From Chrysochromulina tobinii (Eukaryota > Haptophyta > Prymnesiales > Chrysochromulinaceae): DNA of 44,158 bases. This document shows positions 9,521 to 20,300 of the stretch, piece after piece (position 1 is the first letter of the stretch; each line of letters starts with the position of its first letter). The stretch spans positions 1 through 44,158 of the forward strand of contig JWZX01002829.1 in the NCBI GenBank assembly GCA_001275005.1. Reading direction: 5' to 3'. A program made the position numbers and the translations under genes. The notes below the pieces were generated by a model. It was not told where the DNA came from. It saw nothing but the letters and a program-made list of their open reading frames with translations, and made no database searches.

Positions 9521-9666
9521 TTGTGTCCACTTGTCCGACGCAGCGATGTGAGAAATCGGCCGTAGCCGTAGCTACATGTAGCGGTGTCCGAAAGGCAACT
9601 TCAAAGCGGGGCATTCACGAAACCGACCGTGCATGGACCGTGGTGCAATTTTTGGATGGATTGCCG

Positions 9667-12600
9667 ATGGATGCGGAGCACATGAGTCGCGTCGGGTCGT
9701 TCGAGTCGCCCTTATGTGGCCTCGACGCGGATGATGTGGCGTCGAGCCTATATGAGGATCCACACGATTTTGAGGTGTACATCGACAACGATCTCGAAGC
9801 GTTGCTTCACGAGGCGCACAGCGTGATGGTCGATGCCAACGAGAAAGAAGAGTCCTCCTGCCTCATCCAGGCACACATGCGCGGCTACCTGTGCCGCGCG
9901 GCATTACAGGACCAGATGAATGCGGCCACGACCGTGCAGGCCAGCTTACGTGGATTTCTCGTACGTGCGGCGCTCTTTGACGAGTTCGCGGCACAGCACC
10001 TCGATCTTGTCACCGACCCACGCTTCCATGCGCTTCACACGTGGCAGCTCCATGCCCGCTACAACGCCCGAGGTCAGATGCTGCACTGGCGGGGCAGCGA
10101 CGCGTGGCAGGAACGGTGCCTGACCGATGGCTTCAAAACGTGGGCGGTAAACGTGGCCGAGCAGCGTACCGTGGCCCAGGACGAGGTGTCCCGCATGTAC
10201 TCGGCCATGCACCGACGAGACGAGGAGGCGAGGCAGCTTCTGGTGCGCCGGTGGCGCTCGGGCGCAAAGGTGCGCACCAGCGAGCAGCGCGTGCGCAGCC
10301 ACCTGCGCGCGCGCGCGCACCAGCACTGGGAGCATCGTGCGAGCCGCCAAGGCCTCGACACGTGGCTGAACCACGCCGTCGGTGAGATCCTGCAGGGGAC
10401 GAACGCGGCCATTGAGGAGAAGCAAACGGCGGCGGAGGCGGCGGATGAGGCGGCGCAGGACGAGGTGCGCCTCATTCGCGCGTTCCAGTCCGACCTGCGC
10501 AACTGGAGCGAAGGCGCGCGCGAGCTCATCCAGATCGCCTCCTCGCGCTGCGCCTCGGCCACCTCGACGCCGTCTAAGACGGCGCCCTCTTCCTTCCTTT
10601 TCCACAGGGTGTCGCCGCCCTCGGGGGATCGCCCAACGGCCCGCACGCCTTCGGACTGGGTGGCTCGTACGCCCTCCGAACCCTCGTCGCCGCGTGAGCC
10701 CTCGTCGCCGCCCTTCACCCAAGCGCCCGTGGTCCCGCGCAAGTGGTTCCACGTAGATGGCTCCACGGATTCGACAGCGTGGCAGGTTCTAGAGCAGGAG
10801 GCACGTCGCTCACCCACCGACGGACTGCGCTCGGTGCGGCGCGAAACGCCCACGACGGCGGCGCTGCGCAGCGCCGTCTGGGACGTGCCGTTGCCTCGTT
10901 CTGCGCCGCCGCCGCCACCGCCTCCGCCACCGCCTTCGAAAGAGCTCAAGCAGATTGCGACGGCGACAGCCTCAGCGATCTACTCTCATGAGGAGATTGA
11001 GCAGATTGCCGAAGCAGTCGCCGCCCGGCTGAGCCTCGACGCGGCACTGAGCTTCCCAGGACCTGGCGTACCTACGCTGCTGAAGAGCTCCGCATCCGTA
11101 GAGGACGTGCCCTCAGCATCTTTGCCTCTTCGGACATCCGAAGTGGACGTGCCCTTAGCACGTACTCACATGCCCTCAGCACGTACTCACATGGAGCTAG
11201 GAAGCATAAACTCCCACCTCGACGCGAGCAGCGCACGCCGCGCGAGCAGCGCACGTGCGGTCTCGCCAGGGACCTACCGGTATGAGGGGCACGGCGCCAA
11301 TGCCGGTAGCGAGTGGCTCAGTAGCGAGTGGCTCTCGACCGAATGGAGCGACACGCCTTCTCCATCGCGGACAGGTGCGTCGTCTCCACGATGGGCCGTC
11401 GGCTCGGCCCGCGCTCACGAGAGCGCTCCATCGCCAGTGCCGGCCACTCTCGAGCCCTCTGGCGAGTACCTTCCGCCTGTGCTGGCCCAGGCCCAGGCTA
11501 CTCTTGAGTACCTTCCGCCTGCCCTCACCCCGCGTGGGGTCGGTCGGACCCCGAGCGAGCGCCAGCTGAGTGCGTCGGGCCACGCCAGCTCGGTGGGCAG
11601 GCGGTTAGCGGTCGAGGAGCAGCGCCAAAGGGACTTTCTCATGCGCACAGAGCGCGCGTACAGCGCCGCCGTCGAGAATTCGAGAATCCTCTCAGCGGAT
11701 GACATGAAGCGCCTCGCGACCCCGAGTCGCTTCAAGGGGCTCAGCATCTACTCGTATGCCATGGGAAATGCCGAGGCGGAGGATGGGATCGAGGCTGTGG
11801 GAAAGGCGGAGGATGGGATCGAGGCTGTGGGAAAGGCGGAGGATGGGATCGAGGCGCACCCCGTCACCGAGCATGGCCGAGCAGCTGTTGCCGGTCGACC
11901 GTACGTATCACCGAGTACCCCTACTCTGATGACATCTGTACGACTTGCGGGGTCACGTAGCCCGTCGCCCGGCCGCTCGCGCTCGCATTCGCCCGATCGG
12001 CGGCTCCCGCCACCGGGCCCGGTCGCACAGCCCCTCGCTAGGCCGAATCAGACCCCGGACCCCTCTCATGCGCAAAGTGAACCGAGTCAAGTGCATGCTG
12101 CACCAGCGCACGTCAGCAGCCCACGAGGGTTCGTCAGCCCACGAGGGTTCGTCAGCCCACGAGGGTTCGCAGGCACCCCGAGCGAGCGACGGCTGAGTGC
12201 GGCGGGCAGCGCGAGCTCGGTGGGTCGACGGCAACAGATCGAGCAGCAGCGCCAAAGGGAGCTCGCGGAGCAAGAGCAGCGCCGGCAGAGCGCCGCGGCG
12301 GCGAGGTCCAAAACCTTTTCGACCGAGCGTATGCTCAAGATGTCGACACCGAAGCCTAAGTGGACCTCTCCTCATCTAAGTGGGAAGACGCATGCATCCA
12401 AGCCGGGGGCTCTCGAGGCTCGCCCAAACGACGGTGCCACGCCCAGGGGCCCCGCAGCGATGGCGCAAGCTATTGCAGCCTACCGCGCCGCGATGACGCC
12501 CTCGAGCCCGCGCCCGACGCCAGCCGCGCCACCCGTGGTCATCGAGTTTTCACCCACGAGCACTTGCGCCGCCTCGCCCTTAAACACCTCCGCTCGCTTC

Positions 12601-12744
12601 ACAAGCTCGGCCGCCTCGTACTCGTCTCACGGGATGATGTCGCCCAGATCGGCCCACTGTATGGCGTCGCCCAGAGACATCGGCCAGAACATGACTATCA
12701 TCGGGGCGGCCGGCAGCGCGCGCCCGGTCTGGACCAGGCAATGA
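9667..12744 (+). CDS. IQ-motif, Sfi1-like coiled-coil protein with duplicated C-terminal domain
   Basis: A 1025-residue protein from the first in-frame ATG at 9667; the frame upstream lacks an ATG and reads through the promoter repeat. Two adjacent IQ motifs (IQAHMRGYLCRAAL and VQASLRGFLVRAAL, residues about 69-106) should bind calmodulin or centrin. Residues about 115-240 have tryptophan-spaced basic helices like Sfi1 repeats. The middle is Ser/Pro-rich with a proline run near residue 415. Two copies of a module of about 60 residues (TPSER-LSA-G-ASSVGRR followed by a Gln/Arg helix) occur at about residues 625-690 and 835-900. A 30-bp repeat encodes three copies of AEDGIEA at 11776-11858, and an 18-bp repeat encodes three copies of SPRGF at 12118-12171. 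It is likely a calcium-regulated cytoskeletal or centrosomal/basal-body protein, inferred from the IQ and Sfi1-like pattern. Confidence 0.75.
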   Translation: MDAEHMSRVGSFESPLCGLDADDVASSLYEDPHDFEVYIDNDLEALLHEAHSVMVDANEKEESSCLIQAHMRGYLCRAALQDQMNAATTVQASLRGFLVRAALFDEFAAQHLDLVTDPRFHALHTWQLHARYNARGQMLHWRGSDAWQERCLTDGFKTWAVNVAEQRTVAQDEVSRMYSAMHRRDEEARQLLVRRWRSGAKVRTSEQRVRSHLRARAHQHWEHRASRQGLDTWLNHAVGEILQGTNAAIEEKQTAAEAADEAAQDEVRLIRAFQSDLRNWSEGARELIQIASSRCASATSTPSKTAPSSFLFHRVSPPSGDRPTARTPSDWVARTPSEPSSPREPSSPPFTQAPVVPRKWFHVDGSTDSTAWQVLEQEARRSPTDGLRSVRRETPTTAALRSAVWDVPLPRSAPPPPPPPPPPSKELKQIATATASAIYSHEEIEQIAEAVAARLSLDAALSFPGPGVPTLLKSSASVEDVPSASLPLRTSEVDVPLARTHMPSARTHMELGSINSHLDASSARRASSARAVSPGTYRYEGHGANAGSEWLSSEWLSTEWSDTPSPSRTGASSPRWAVGSARAHESAPSPVPATLEPSGEYLPPVLAQAQATLEYLPPALTPRGVGRTPSERQLSASGHASSVGRRLAVEEQRQRDFLMRTERAYSAAVENSRILSADDMKRLATPSRFKGLSIYSYAMGNAEAEDGIEAVGKAEDGIEAVGKAEDGIEAHPVTEHGRAAVAGRPYVSPSTPTLMTSVRLAGSRSPSPGRSRSHSPDRRLPPPGPVAQPLARPNQTPDPSHAQSEPSQVHAAPAHVSSPRGFVSPRGFVSPRGFAGTPSERRLSAAGSASSVGRRQQIEQQRQRELAEQEQRRQSAAAARSKTFSTERMLKMSTPKPKWTSPHLSGKTHASKPGALEARPNDGATPRGPAAMAQAIAAYRAAMTPSSPRPTPAAPPVVIEFSPTSTCAASPLNTSARFTSSAASYSSHGMMSPRSAHCMASPRDIGQNMTIIGAAGSARPVWTRQ
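11776..11858 (+). repeat. 30-bp tandem repeat, about 2.8 copies
   Basis: An in-frame unit GCGGAGGATGGGATCGAGGC followed by TGTGGGAAAG, encoding AEDGIEAVGK, within the IQ-motif gene. The copies are essentially identical, which points to recent expansion. Confidence 0.85.
12118..12171 (+). repeat. 18-bp tandem repeat, three copies
   Basis: Unit AGCCCACGAGGGTTCGTC repeated in frame and encoding SPRGFV, inside the IQ-motif gene just before the second copy of the TPSER module. Confidence 0.85.
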
Positions 12745-13198
12745 CCACTGTTTGAGCGCCGTGCCGGCGGGGCGAGCTCGCTGTACCGCAGCTGGCACAC
12801 CCGCAGGGAAAACCAGGGTGGGAAAGGCCATCGAGACACATCGAGAGACGCCTAGACGCCAGAGACGGTCGAGGTGCCTGAGGAATGACGACGTACGTGC
12901 TCCCCTGCTCCACCTGCGTTTCCCCGCCGTTTGATTAGAACATGCATGAACAGATTCAAGATTGAACTGTAGTACTAGTAGGTCCATTGCATGTTGGGTC
13001 CAGGCATACTTCACTTGTAAGCTTCGACTAGAGGAAAACGCCCCGGTGAGAATTATTTTCGTTAGGCACCGCGCAGCATGCAACTCAAGCCTCCGTAGAA
13101 CCGTACATGTTTTTATACACGGAAATTCGAAAAACTTCGATCAACGGTTTGTCAACACAATCGTGCGGCGGGCGCATCGCATTCCTGCTCAAGGAAAC
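12745..13198. other. Intergenic spacer with a TATA-like sequence
   Basis: This lies between two plus-strand genes. No gene is supported. An AT-rich TTTATACA lies at about 13111, roughly 85 bp before the next ATG. The frame of the next gene stays open through much of this spacer but has no ATG, so an unseen upstream exon, for instance one carrying a signal peptide, remains possible. Confidence 0.4.
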
Positions 13199-16100
13199 AT
13201 GGCTTGCTTCGACCGACCGCCGTCATTCCTGATCCGGAACACCGATCTTTGGCTGCGGCCGCTGCTTCACAACACCGCGCCACCGCGCTGGGCATCCCTT
13301 CCCTTTCAGAATTGCTCCTACTTTGCCAACGCAGGCAGCAATAACTGCTCACATTATCGTTGGCAGGATGCGTTGCCAACCACACGCTGCTGCGCGTGCG
13401 GAGGCGGGTTTCAGGGGGGGATTCCAGCCGCTCCCCCGGCGCTCCCGCCCGCACCACCTTCCCCCCCGTCTCTGCCCTGCTACGCAGGCGGTCCACGAGA
13501 GAATGCGAGCCTACCACGGCGAACCCCGCCCTCATCGTGGCACTTGCTGGAGGTGTTCGCTGACGGAAGCAGTACCTGGGCCATCGGCTACAGGCAGTGC
13601 AACTGGTTTCGATCGCCTGCAGCTCCCGCCAATGCATGCGCGCGCTTCAAGTGGATCAACGTCCTGCCGACTGAGTACTGCTGCGAGTGCGCTGGCGGCA
13701 CGCACATCCAGCCATCTCCACCGCCGCTGCCGCCGGGGGCGCCGAGTCGACCGCCGAGTCGACCCCCGGCCCCGAGTCCAGCCCCGAGCCCCGGGCCCAG
13801 CCCCCCGCCCATCCCTCCCAGAGTCATACCTGCGCAACCCTCCCCGCCCTCCATGCCCAAGATCCCTCCCATGGCGCCCACCGCCTCACCAGCCGTCGGC
13901 GTCGCGGGCGCGGCACGGCAGAACCTCGCCACGAGCAGCGCGGGCACTGGAGGCTTACCTTGGGTCGCGGCGCTCGTCGTCGGCTTTGTGCTCGCCTCCC
14001 TCGCGTGCTGCATCGCATGCGTCTTGATCATCTCCTCGAATGCGCGCAGGCGCATCGCCAGCTGTCTCACGAGTTGCGGCTGCTCGTACCTCGCCTCCAA
14101 GTTCGACAACAGCTCTCGACAGTATCAGGGCATCTGGCTCGACTCAAACCTCAACCACATGGCCAGATCGAAGTGCAAGATCCAGCAGGCAGCCGAGCTC
14201 GAAGAGACATATGTCCGAACTGCCTTCGGGCGCAGCGGGCAGCGCGCTACTGATGATGCCTTCATCTCCTCGAGCACCCCATCAAGAGTGAGGTGGGCGA
14301 CGACCCCATCGAGAGTGAGGGCGGCGACGTGCACGAGCCCCACGAGGCTGCACCCAATCCGTGCGCGCGCCGTCGATAATGCTGTGCGGCATCCTCTCGA
14401 TGCCTACACGGAGGAGGGCATCAGAGCGACATGGTCCGAGGACCCGGAGGGGAATGCACGCGACTTGCCAAGGCTCGCGCGCGCAATCGAAGAGTATCGA
14501 CGGGAGGCGGCGGCCGTCGACTCGGCCCATACCAGTTGCTCCGAAGAGTTCTTCTCGGCTGAGCAGAGCCTGTGCTCGAGCCTGATGCCGAGCCGAGCAG
14601 GTTCGCCCAGACCTCGCCGTGCCGCCGCCGAGCCGGACGGAGTGCCCGTCGTGTCGCTTGCGAAGCTCTCGCCACGGATACTCGCCGCCTCCGGCTTACA
14701 ACTGGGCCGCTCCGGCCTGCCCGCACAATTTGAGTACAGCTGGAAGGAGGAACAGGTTGCTGCGGCCGAGCTCCAGTGGGCCGCCATGTCGAAGCAGATG
14801 GGTAAGCCGCCACAAGAGCCACCGCCACCAGAGGCGCGGCGGCCTGCTGGTGAGGCCTCTGGGCTGACTTTCCTCAATGTTTCGGGCCAGAACTCAATGA
14901 TGCCCTCCCCACAGCGGCCCTTTGGCCGCCCTTCAGACGAGATTGCACGTCTGGCTGCCTTCACCGCGAGCGGTGCCGAGCGCGAGGCCGCCGCGTTGTA
15001 CGCTGTGTCGCTGCAAGCGGCACAGGCGCAGCAAACCTACTTTGAGCTCCTTGGCATCCCTACGTGTCCAGGAGCTCGTACCGAACATACCTCGCGCTCG
15101 TACCGGCCACAGCACCAGCCACAGGACCTTCCCAGGGACGCCCACGACAACGCCCATGTGCCCTCGTCCATGATGGCAGCCCTAGCGCATGAGACACTCG
15201 ACGAGTCCCGAGCTCCCACACCGTTTGTCGAGGATTCCTACCGGTGCCCGAGCCGGACAAAGAGCTTCGTCCGGCGTACAGCCTCCGACCGTCTCGCCCG
15301 CGTGCGAGCCGTCAAGCGCGCCAATGAGACCAGCCAGCGCTCAATCGACGAGCCCGATGGACGCGTGCCTGCCCACCAAGGGAGTCTGGAGCTGCCGCTG
15401 CTGGCGGGGGGGCGGCTGGGCGGGGGGGGACAGGCGGCGGAAGAGGGGGACAGCAGTGACGACGAGCTGCGTGCTGACGGCGGCATGGGTGCACGGTCGG
15501 AGTCCTCTTCCAACACCAGCTGCGGGGCGAACTTCAGCCCCAGCTACCCCGAGCCATTCTCGACCTGCAGGTCGGCACCGACGGAAGATCCCGTGCACTG
15601 GGCCGACAGGCAGTCGCAGGTCGAGGAGCAATTCGAAACCGCCGACAACAGCGGCGGCACTACACCGCACCGAGCCGAGGCAACTTCTGTAGCGATCCAA
15701 CGCGGCGGTCTGGGTGCACGGCCGGAGTCCTCTTCCGCACCGCACCGAGCCGAGGCAACCTCTGTGATGATCCTTGTGGCGCGAATCGAGCGAGCACTGG
15801 CTCGCCGCCGCGACCAACGCGCTCGGGCGCGCACAGCAGAGTCCTCTTGCAAGTCCTCGGTGTTGACCTCAGGCATGCAGACGCCCCTGTCCTCTTGCAA
15901 GTCCTTGGTGCCGACCTCAGGCATGCAGACGCCCTTGTCCTCTTGCAAGTCCTCGGCGCCGACCTCAGGCATGCAGACGCCCCTGTCCTCTTGCAAGTCC
16001 TCGGTGCCGACCTCAGGCATGCAGACGCCTCTAGAGGGGATCCCAGAGGGCTTCATGACGCCGCCCGAGATACGCGATGACCGTGACTACGCGGAGAACG

Positions 16101-16549
16101 ACTTGCGCCCCGCTGCCGCCTCACGCCTGTACCGGAGCGTCGACCTCATCCGCAGGCCGAGTGAGGAAGGGAGCAGCGGGTGCTACAGCGAGGCAAACAG
16201 CGGGGAAGTGAGCCGTGCCGGGAGTCGTATGGCGGGCCGCGAGGGCGCCACCTCCCCGCGATCGGAAGCCTCCGAGCAGAGGATGGAACCATTTCATGTC
16301 GCTCTGCCGGAGAGCAGGGTGGCTGCGGGTGGCTTGCCACCTTCGACACCACCTCGTACCGCTCTCGCCACACCGAATCGCGCCATTTTGGGTGTCCGTG
16401 GGTGCATGGCGCCGCAAGAAGATCCACGCACATCGGCCTTGAGCTGGATGGAAACGCAGATCGATGCGGCTCATGGGGACACCGACTCAACGACAGCGAG
16501 TGTCACGTCTGGCCCTGGCCTCTATCTCAACTCACGCCTCGCCACGTGA
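13199..16549 (+). CDS. Cys-rich single-pass membrane protein with a long Ser-rich cytosolic tail (unknown function)
   Basis: A 1116-residue protein from the first in-frame ATG at 13199. Two related Cys modules lie at residues about 38-70 and 114-167. Both have spaced cysteines, an (F/Y)(R/K)W-(D/N)-LPT core and a CC-C-GG ending. A proline-rich hinge follows (about 175-235). One clear membrane helix follows at about 253-279 (VAALVVGFVLASLACCIACV), then basic residues, predicting an extracellular N-terminus and an 835-residue cytosolic tail. The tail is Ser/Ala/Pro-rich with few recognisable features and contains four tandem copies of a 16-residue unit at 15839-16030. No signal peptide is seen, so the real start may lie in an upstream exon. 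I know no named family; a surface sensor or wall/scale anchor are possibilities only. Confidence 0.7.
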   Translation: MACFDRPPSFLIRNTDLWLRPLLHNTAPPRWASLPFQNCSYFANAGSNNCSHYRWQDALPTTRCCACGGGFQGGIPAAPPALPPAPPSPPSLPCYAGGPRENASLPRRTPPSSWHLLEVFADGSSTWAIGYRQCNWFRSPAAPANACARFKWINVLPTEYCCECAGGTHIQPSPPPLPPGAPSRPPSRPPAPSPAPSPGPSPPPIPPRVIPAQPSPPSMPKIPPMAPTASPAVGVAGAARQNLATSSAGTGGLPWVAALVVGFVLASLACCIACVLIISSNARRRIASCLTSCGCSYLASKFDNSSRQYQGIWLDSNLNHMARSKCKIQQAAELEETYVRTAFGRSGQRATDDAFISSSTPSRVRWATTPSRVRAATCTSPTRLHPIRARAVDNAVRHPLDAYTEEGIRATWSEDPEGNARDLPRLARAIEEYRREAAAVDSAHTSCSEEFFSAEQSLCSSLMPSRAGSPRPRRAAAEPDGVPVVSLAKLSPRILAASGLQLGRSGLPAQFEYSWKEEQVAAAELQWAAMSKQMGKPPQEPPPPEARRPAGEASGLTFLNVSGQNSMMPSPQRPFGRPSDEIARLAAFTASGAEREAAALYAVSLQAAQAQQTYFELLGIPTCPGARTEHTSRSYRPQHQPQDLPRDAHDNAHVPSSMMAALAHETLDESRAPTPFVEDSYRCPSRTKSFVRRTASDRLARVRAVKRANETSQRSIDEPDGRVPAHQGSLELPLLAGGRLGGGGQAAEEGDSSDDELRADGGMGARSESSSNTSCGANFSPSYPEPFSTCRSAPTEDPVHWADRQSQVEEQFETADNSGGTTPHRAEATSVAIQRGGLGARPESSSAPHRAEATSVMILVARIERALARRRDQRARARTAESSCKSSVLTSGMQTPLSSCKSLVPTSGMQTPLSSCKSSAPTSGMQTPLSSCKSSVPTSGMQTPLEGIPEGFMTPPEIRDDRDYAENDLRPAAASRLYRSVDLIRRPSEEGSSGCYSEANSGEVSRAGSRMAGREGATSPRSEASEQRMEPFHVALPESRVAAGGLPPSTPPRTALATPNRAILGVRGCMAPQEDPRTSALSWMETQIDAAHGDTDSTTASVTSGPGLYLNSRLAT
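15839..16030 (+). repeat. 48-bp coding minisatellite, four copies
   Basis: Four consecutive 48-bp units encode SSCKSSVPTSGMQTPL with one or two substitutions per copy. The repeat lies in the cytosolic tail of the Cys-rich membrane protein. Confidence 0.9.
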
Positions 16550-17353
16550 GCCGATTCGGTCGAGGGGTGGCTCGCCCCGCGTACACCCCACGCCCTCCGG
16601 CCTTGAGGGTCTCACCGAATTCACATGCATCACGATCGTGCCCACATGCATGTTCCCATGCCATTGAATCGGGTCTGGCTATAACTTTCCTTGGCGGGCA
16701 TGCGTTCGGCAATTTACAGCTGTTTGGTGCATAATGCGATATGGGGCAATGTGCGGATCCGGGGTGGGATGTTGTTGGAGAGCGGTCCGGACCGGGAGCC
16801 CGTGTCCAGTTGTACGGCGTACAGCGCACGGCAGCTTCCCGGAGCCCTACCGGAGCCCGAGCTATCGACATGGCGGTTATCGTCCGGTCTATCGACTAAG
16901 GATTGACTTTGAGATGTGAGTCCTTGAGACACTGACTTTCGAATAACGTTGACAAAACGTTATCGTTAAACGTAATGAAAACCTGTATTTGATATCATGG
17001 GTTTAGACGCTGAATGAAAAGCGTATATGCAGAATCGGCACGCGGCATCGTCGCGTCGTGGCGTCGTGTCGTGGGACGTGGGGCCGGTACGGGCGTTCAA
17101 AGCTGCTCACAAACTTACTGAAGTGCAGTAGAATTATCGTATACTCGAGTACGGGGGAAAAGGAGCTGCCGTGCGTGCTGTTGAGCATTCTGCAGCGCTT
17201 TGGTGCATGTGCGTCAGGCAGCGTCGGAGCCTTCAGGCCAAATCAGTGCGCGTCAGGCCAAAAATGGCGTCGGCTAGGTTCGTGCTTCAAGGGTAGCGTC
17301 GCGTGCGCGCCACGTGCGAAGCATCGGGAGTATGTTCAAATACTGTAGGGCGC
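16550..17353. other. Convergent intergenic region, nothing recognised
   Basis: This lies between the 3' ends of the Cys-rich membrane protein gene (+) and the PI4-kinase gene (-). Part of it (about 16915-17000) is more AT-rich than its surroundings. No gene, RNA or repeat could be supported. Confidence 0.5.
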
Positions 17354-20300
17354 TTATGCCTCAATGCCGAAGCTCACCTTCTGGATACGATCATATGCTT
17401 TCGTACCCAGATGGTCGAGTGATTGGGCGATGAGCGCGCGCACGCGGTCACGCAGCAGGTGATCGGGCAGCTGGAGCATGAGGCGCTTCCTCATTTGCTC
17501 GATTGGGGTACGGCCCGTGCCCTGGAAGCATGGCAAGGCCGGGGCGAGCATGGTCACCTCGGTCAGGCCGACCAGCGTATCAGCGTGGTCGCGTATTGCG
17601 CGCAGTGCAGCGGTGCAGAGGTCGACGAAAGTGTCCGTGAAGAGGGATGCTGATGGACCACCGAGCACGTCGACGAACTCACGCGTGAGTTTGAAGGGGA
17701 CGGCTGATTCGCCCGAGACGACGCCTATCTTTGTATTCTGGCCCAGGATGTAGCCGAAGTCAATGTTCATCAGGTGCCCACGCCGGTCGAGAAGCAGGTT
17801 GCCATTGTGCCTGTCTTTGATGGCGAGCACGTAGGACACCACTGAGGCTGCGGCGAGCGAGCACGCGAAATTGAGCTGGGCGGCAGCAAAGGCAGGCGAG
17901 TCGGCGCCACCGTACGCGGCCTCAAAGTGCGCTCTCAAGGTGGTGTAGCCCGGTCGCCGCTTGAGGCGATCGAGCGACGTCGTGTCCGTTATCATCTCAA
18001 TGAGCCCCGATGAGGGGCCTGTGGCTAGGATGCGGTAGGTACGCAGCCAGAGCGGCGTTGGGAAGATGGCTTGAAAGAAGCGCAAGCACTGCATCACAAA
18101 GACCTCCTGCCGCACGTCGTCGTTAGCCTTGGAGATCATGGCCAGCAGAGCCCAACCGCGCTTGTGGCCCGCCGGGGACGCCTTGCGGATCCGTCGTGTC
18201 TTGGCTGCCCACGACTCTCCGAAGACGTGATCCAGAACGTCCTCGCCGGCCGAGGCCTCGCTGGCTGAGATCGGTGCGGTTCTGAGGGTCTCCGCGCTCT
18301 GCGAAGCTCTGAAGCTCGACGTGGGCGCGATGCGCACGAGAGGCCGCTCTCGTAACCGAATCGGGGGCACGCCGCGCGCCTCATCGTCGTCATCCTCCTC
18401 GTCGCCTGCCACCCCACCGAACACCTCCGCACCGCTGCCACCGAAGCTGCTCTGGCCGGCCTCGAGCGCGGCCGCCGCAGCTTCGGCACTCACCTGCCGC
18501 AGCGGTGGTTGGGCAAGTCCACCAAAGATGCTTGACAGGTCGCCGGCGATGGCCTCGCGCGCATCCTTGACGGCCGAAAAGAGCTCGGAGAGCTTGCGTC
18601 CGTGCGGATCCGAGACGACCTCGAGCATGAGCAACACAGAGGCCCGCGCGCGTGTGACGAAGACCGATCCCTCACACGGCGAGATGCGCGTCACTGGCCG
18701 GAGCGGCTCCGACGAGCGGCAAAGAGGCACGTACGCGAGTGGAGGCAGGCGCACGTCCTTAAGCAGAGCCTCGAGCCGCATGGTAGCCTCATCGCCGAGG
18801 GGTCGCACGCCGCTGAGCCCAGCCGCGCCTGGCGTGAACACAGCCTCGGAGAGCCTTGCGAGTGTGCGCACGAAGTCACGCACCGCGCGCAGGTAGAGGA
18901 ACGAGCAGCGCTGTGACATCGAGAGCGAGGCGATGTCGGCGCACTCGAGAATATCCACAGGGGGCAGCACGCCAGCACTGCTCGGCGGTGTCGCCCCATA
19001 CGGAGCGTCGCTCTCACCAGGACTGATGGTGCTGGTGCTGGTGCTAGTGCTGGTGCTGGTGCTGGTGCTGCTGCTGCTGCTGCTGCTCCGGCTGTGGCTG
19101 CTGACAGCAAGGCCGTCCACTTTGGCACTGCCGATGGCACGAGCACCACTCGAGACGAGGCCTGCGGAGCCCCTGTATGGGAGCGCAGCGCGACGGGTGG
19201 CGGACGAGAGCACCGGCAATCCTGGTAGCCCCGCCGCTGCGGAGAGGACGCGCAGCCATGTATGCGTAAGCTCGGTGCTCGCTGGGCCTTCGGCTCGGAT
19301 GCGCATCACGTGCGGCGAGAAGCGCGCCGAGAGTCGGATGTAATCGCCGCGCGGCGAGCTGCGCACCTCGAGGTTGCACTGGCCGAGAGGCATCGCACCG
19401 CGCGGCCGAGAGTCGGAGCGTCGGCGATAGTAGAAGAGGACCGAGCCGCGCAGCACAAACCAGCGACGCGTCCAACTCTCACCGCAGCAGCGCCACACGC
19501 CATACGTGTCACGGTTGCGCCGCTTGAGCAGGTGGCCCTCCATCACTGCAGAACCAAACAGGCCATCGGGAGAAGCTCGGGCGGCTGCTGAAGACGCCAC
19601 CAAACGGCCGCCTTCGGTCCCGAGATCGCGATCTCGGGCGGCCCCGAGATCGTGATCTCCGGTCTCGAGATCGCGATCGCGGCTGCGGCTCTGTAAGGCG
19701 GCTGCCGCCGGAGCACTCAGCACACCACCGCCACCACTGCCCACGGGCTGCGACGATGGCACCGAGGTCGGTAGCGCGCCCTCGCCTTCGCGAGTGTGCG
19801 GTGGTACTACGTGCTCTGCCAGCTGCTGCACGTCGTCGGCAAGCTTCTGCACGCGAGCCAGGACGCGCTGTCGCCACAGCTCGATGTTGTGCGCGAGCGC
19901 CGCTGAGCGCAGGCTGTCACGATTGACCATCTTGGCGCCGTACACGATGCTCTGCTCGATGAGCTGCAGCAGCCGCGCCGCACGGCTGTAGGCTTCGGGG
20001 TCGCCGTGCACGCCCAAGCTGCCTCCCGGACGGTTGTCCTCGAGCGCGGCATACACGTTCCATGAGAGCTGCAGCGCCCAGTGTGCATTGGTCTCGCACA
20101 AGCGCAGCGCGAAGCGCTCGAGTACCGAGCTTAGCAAGCTGTCCGCCGGGAGACCAAGGATGATGTACGCCAGCTGTGGCACATAAAGCTCAAGCTCATC
20201 CATGGCGCGTTCGTCGTTGGCGAGTTCGGCCAGCGATTCGCATGCGCCGGGCAAGAAGATGGGATCGTCGCGATGGCGCCATACTTGGACTAGGATGCGC

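Noticed and set aside
9469-9666. N-terminal extension of the IQ-protein frame
   Set aside because: No ATG occurs before 9667 and the sequence is the promoter repeat.
15839-16030. Possible CRISPR-like array
   Set aside because: The units are contiguous in-frame coding repeats with no spacers in a eukaryotic gene.
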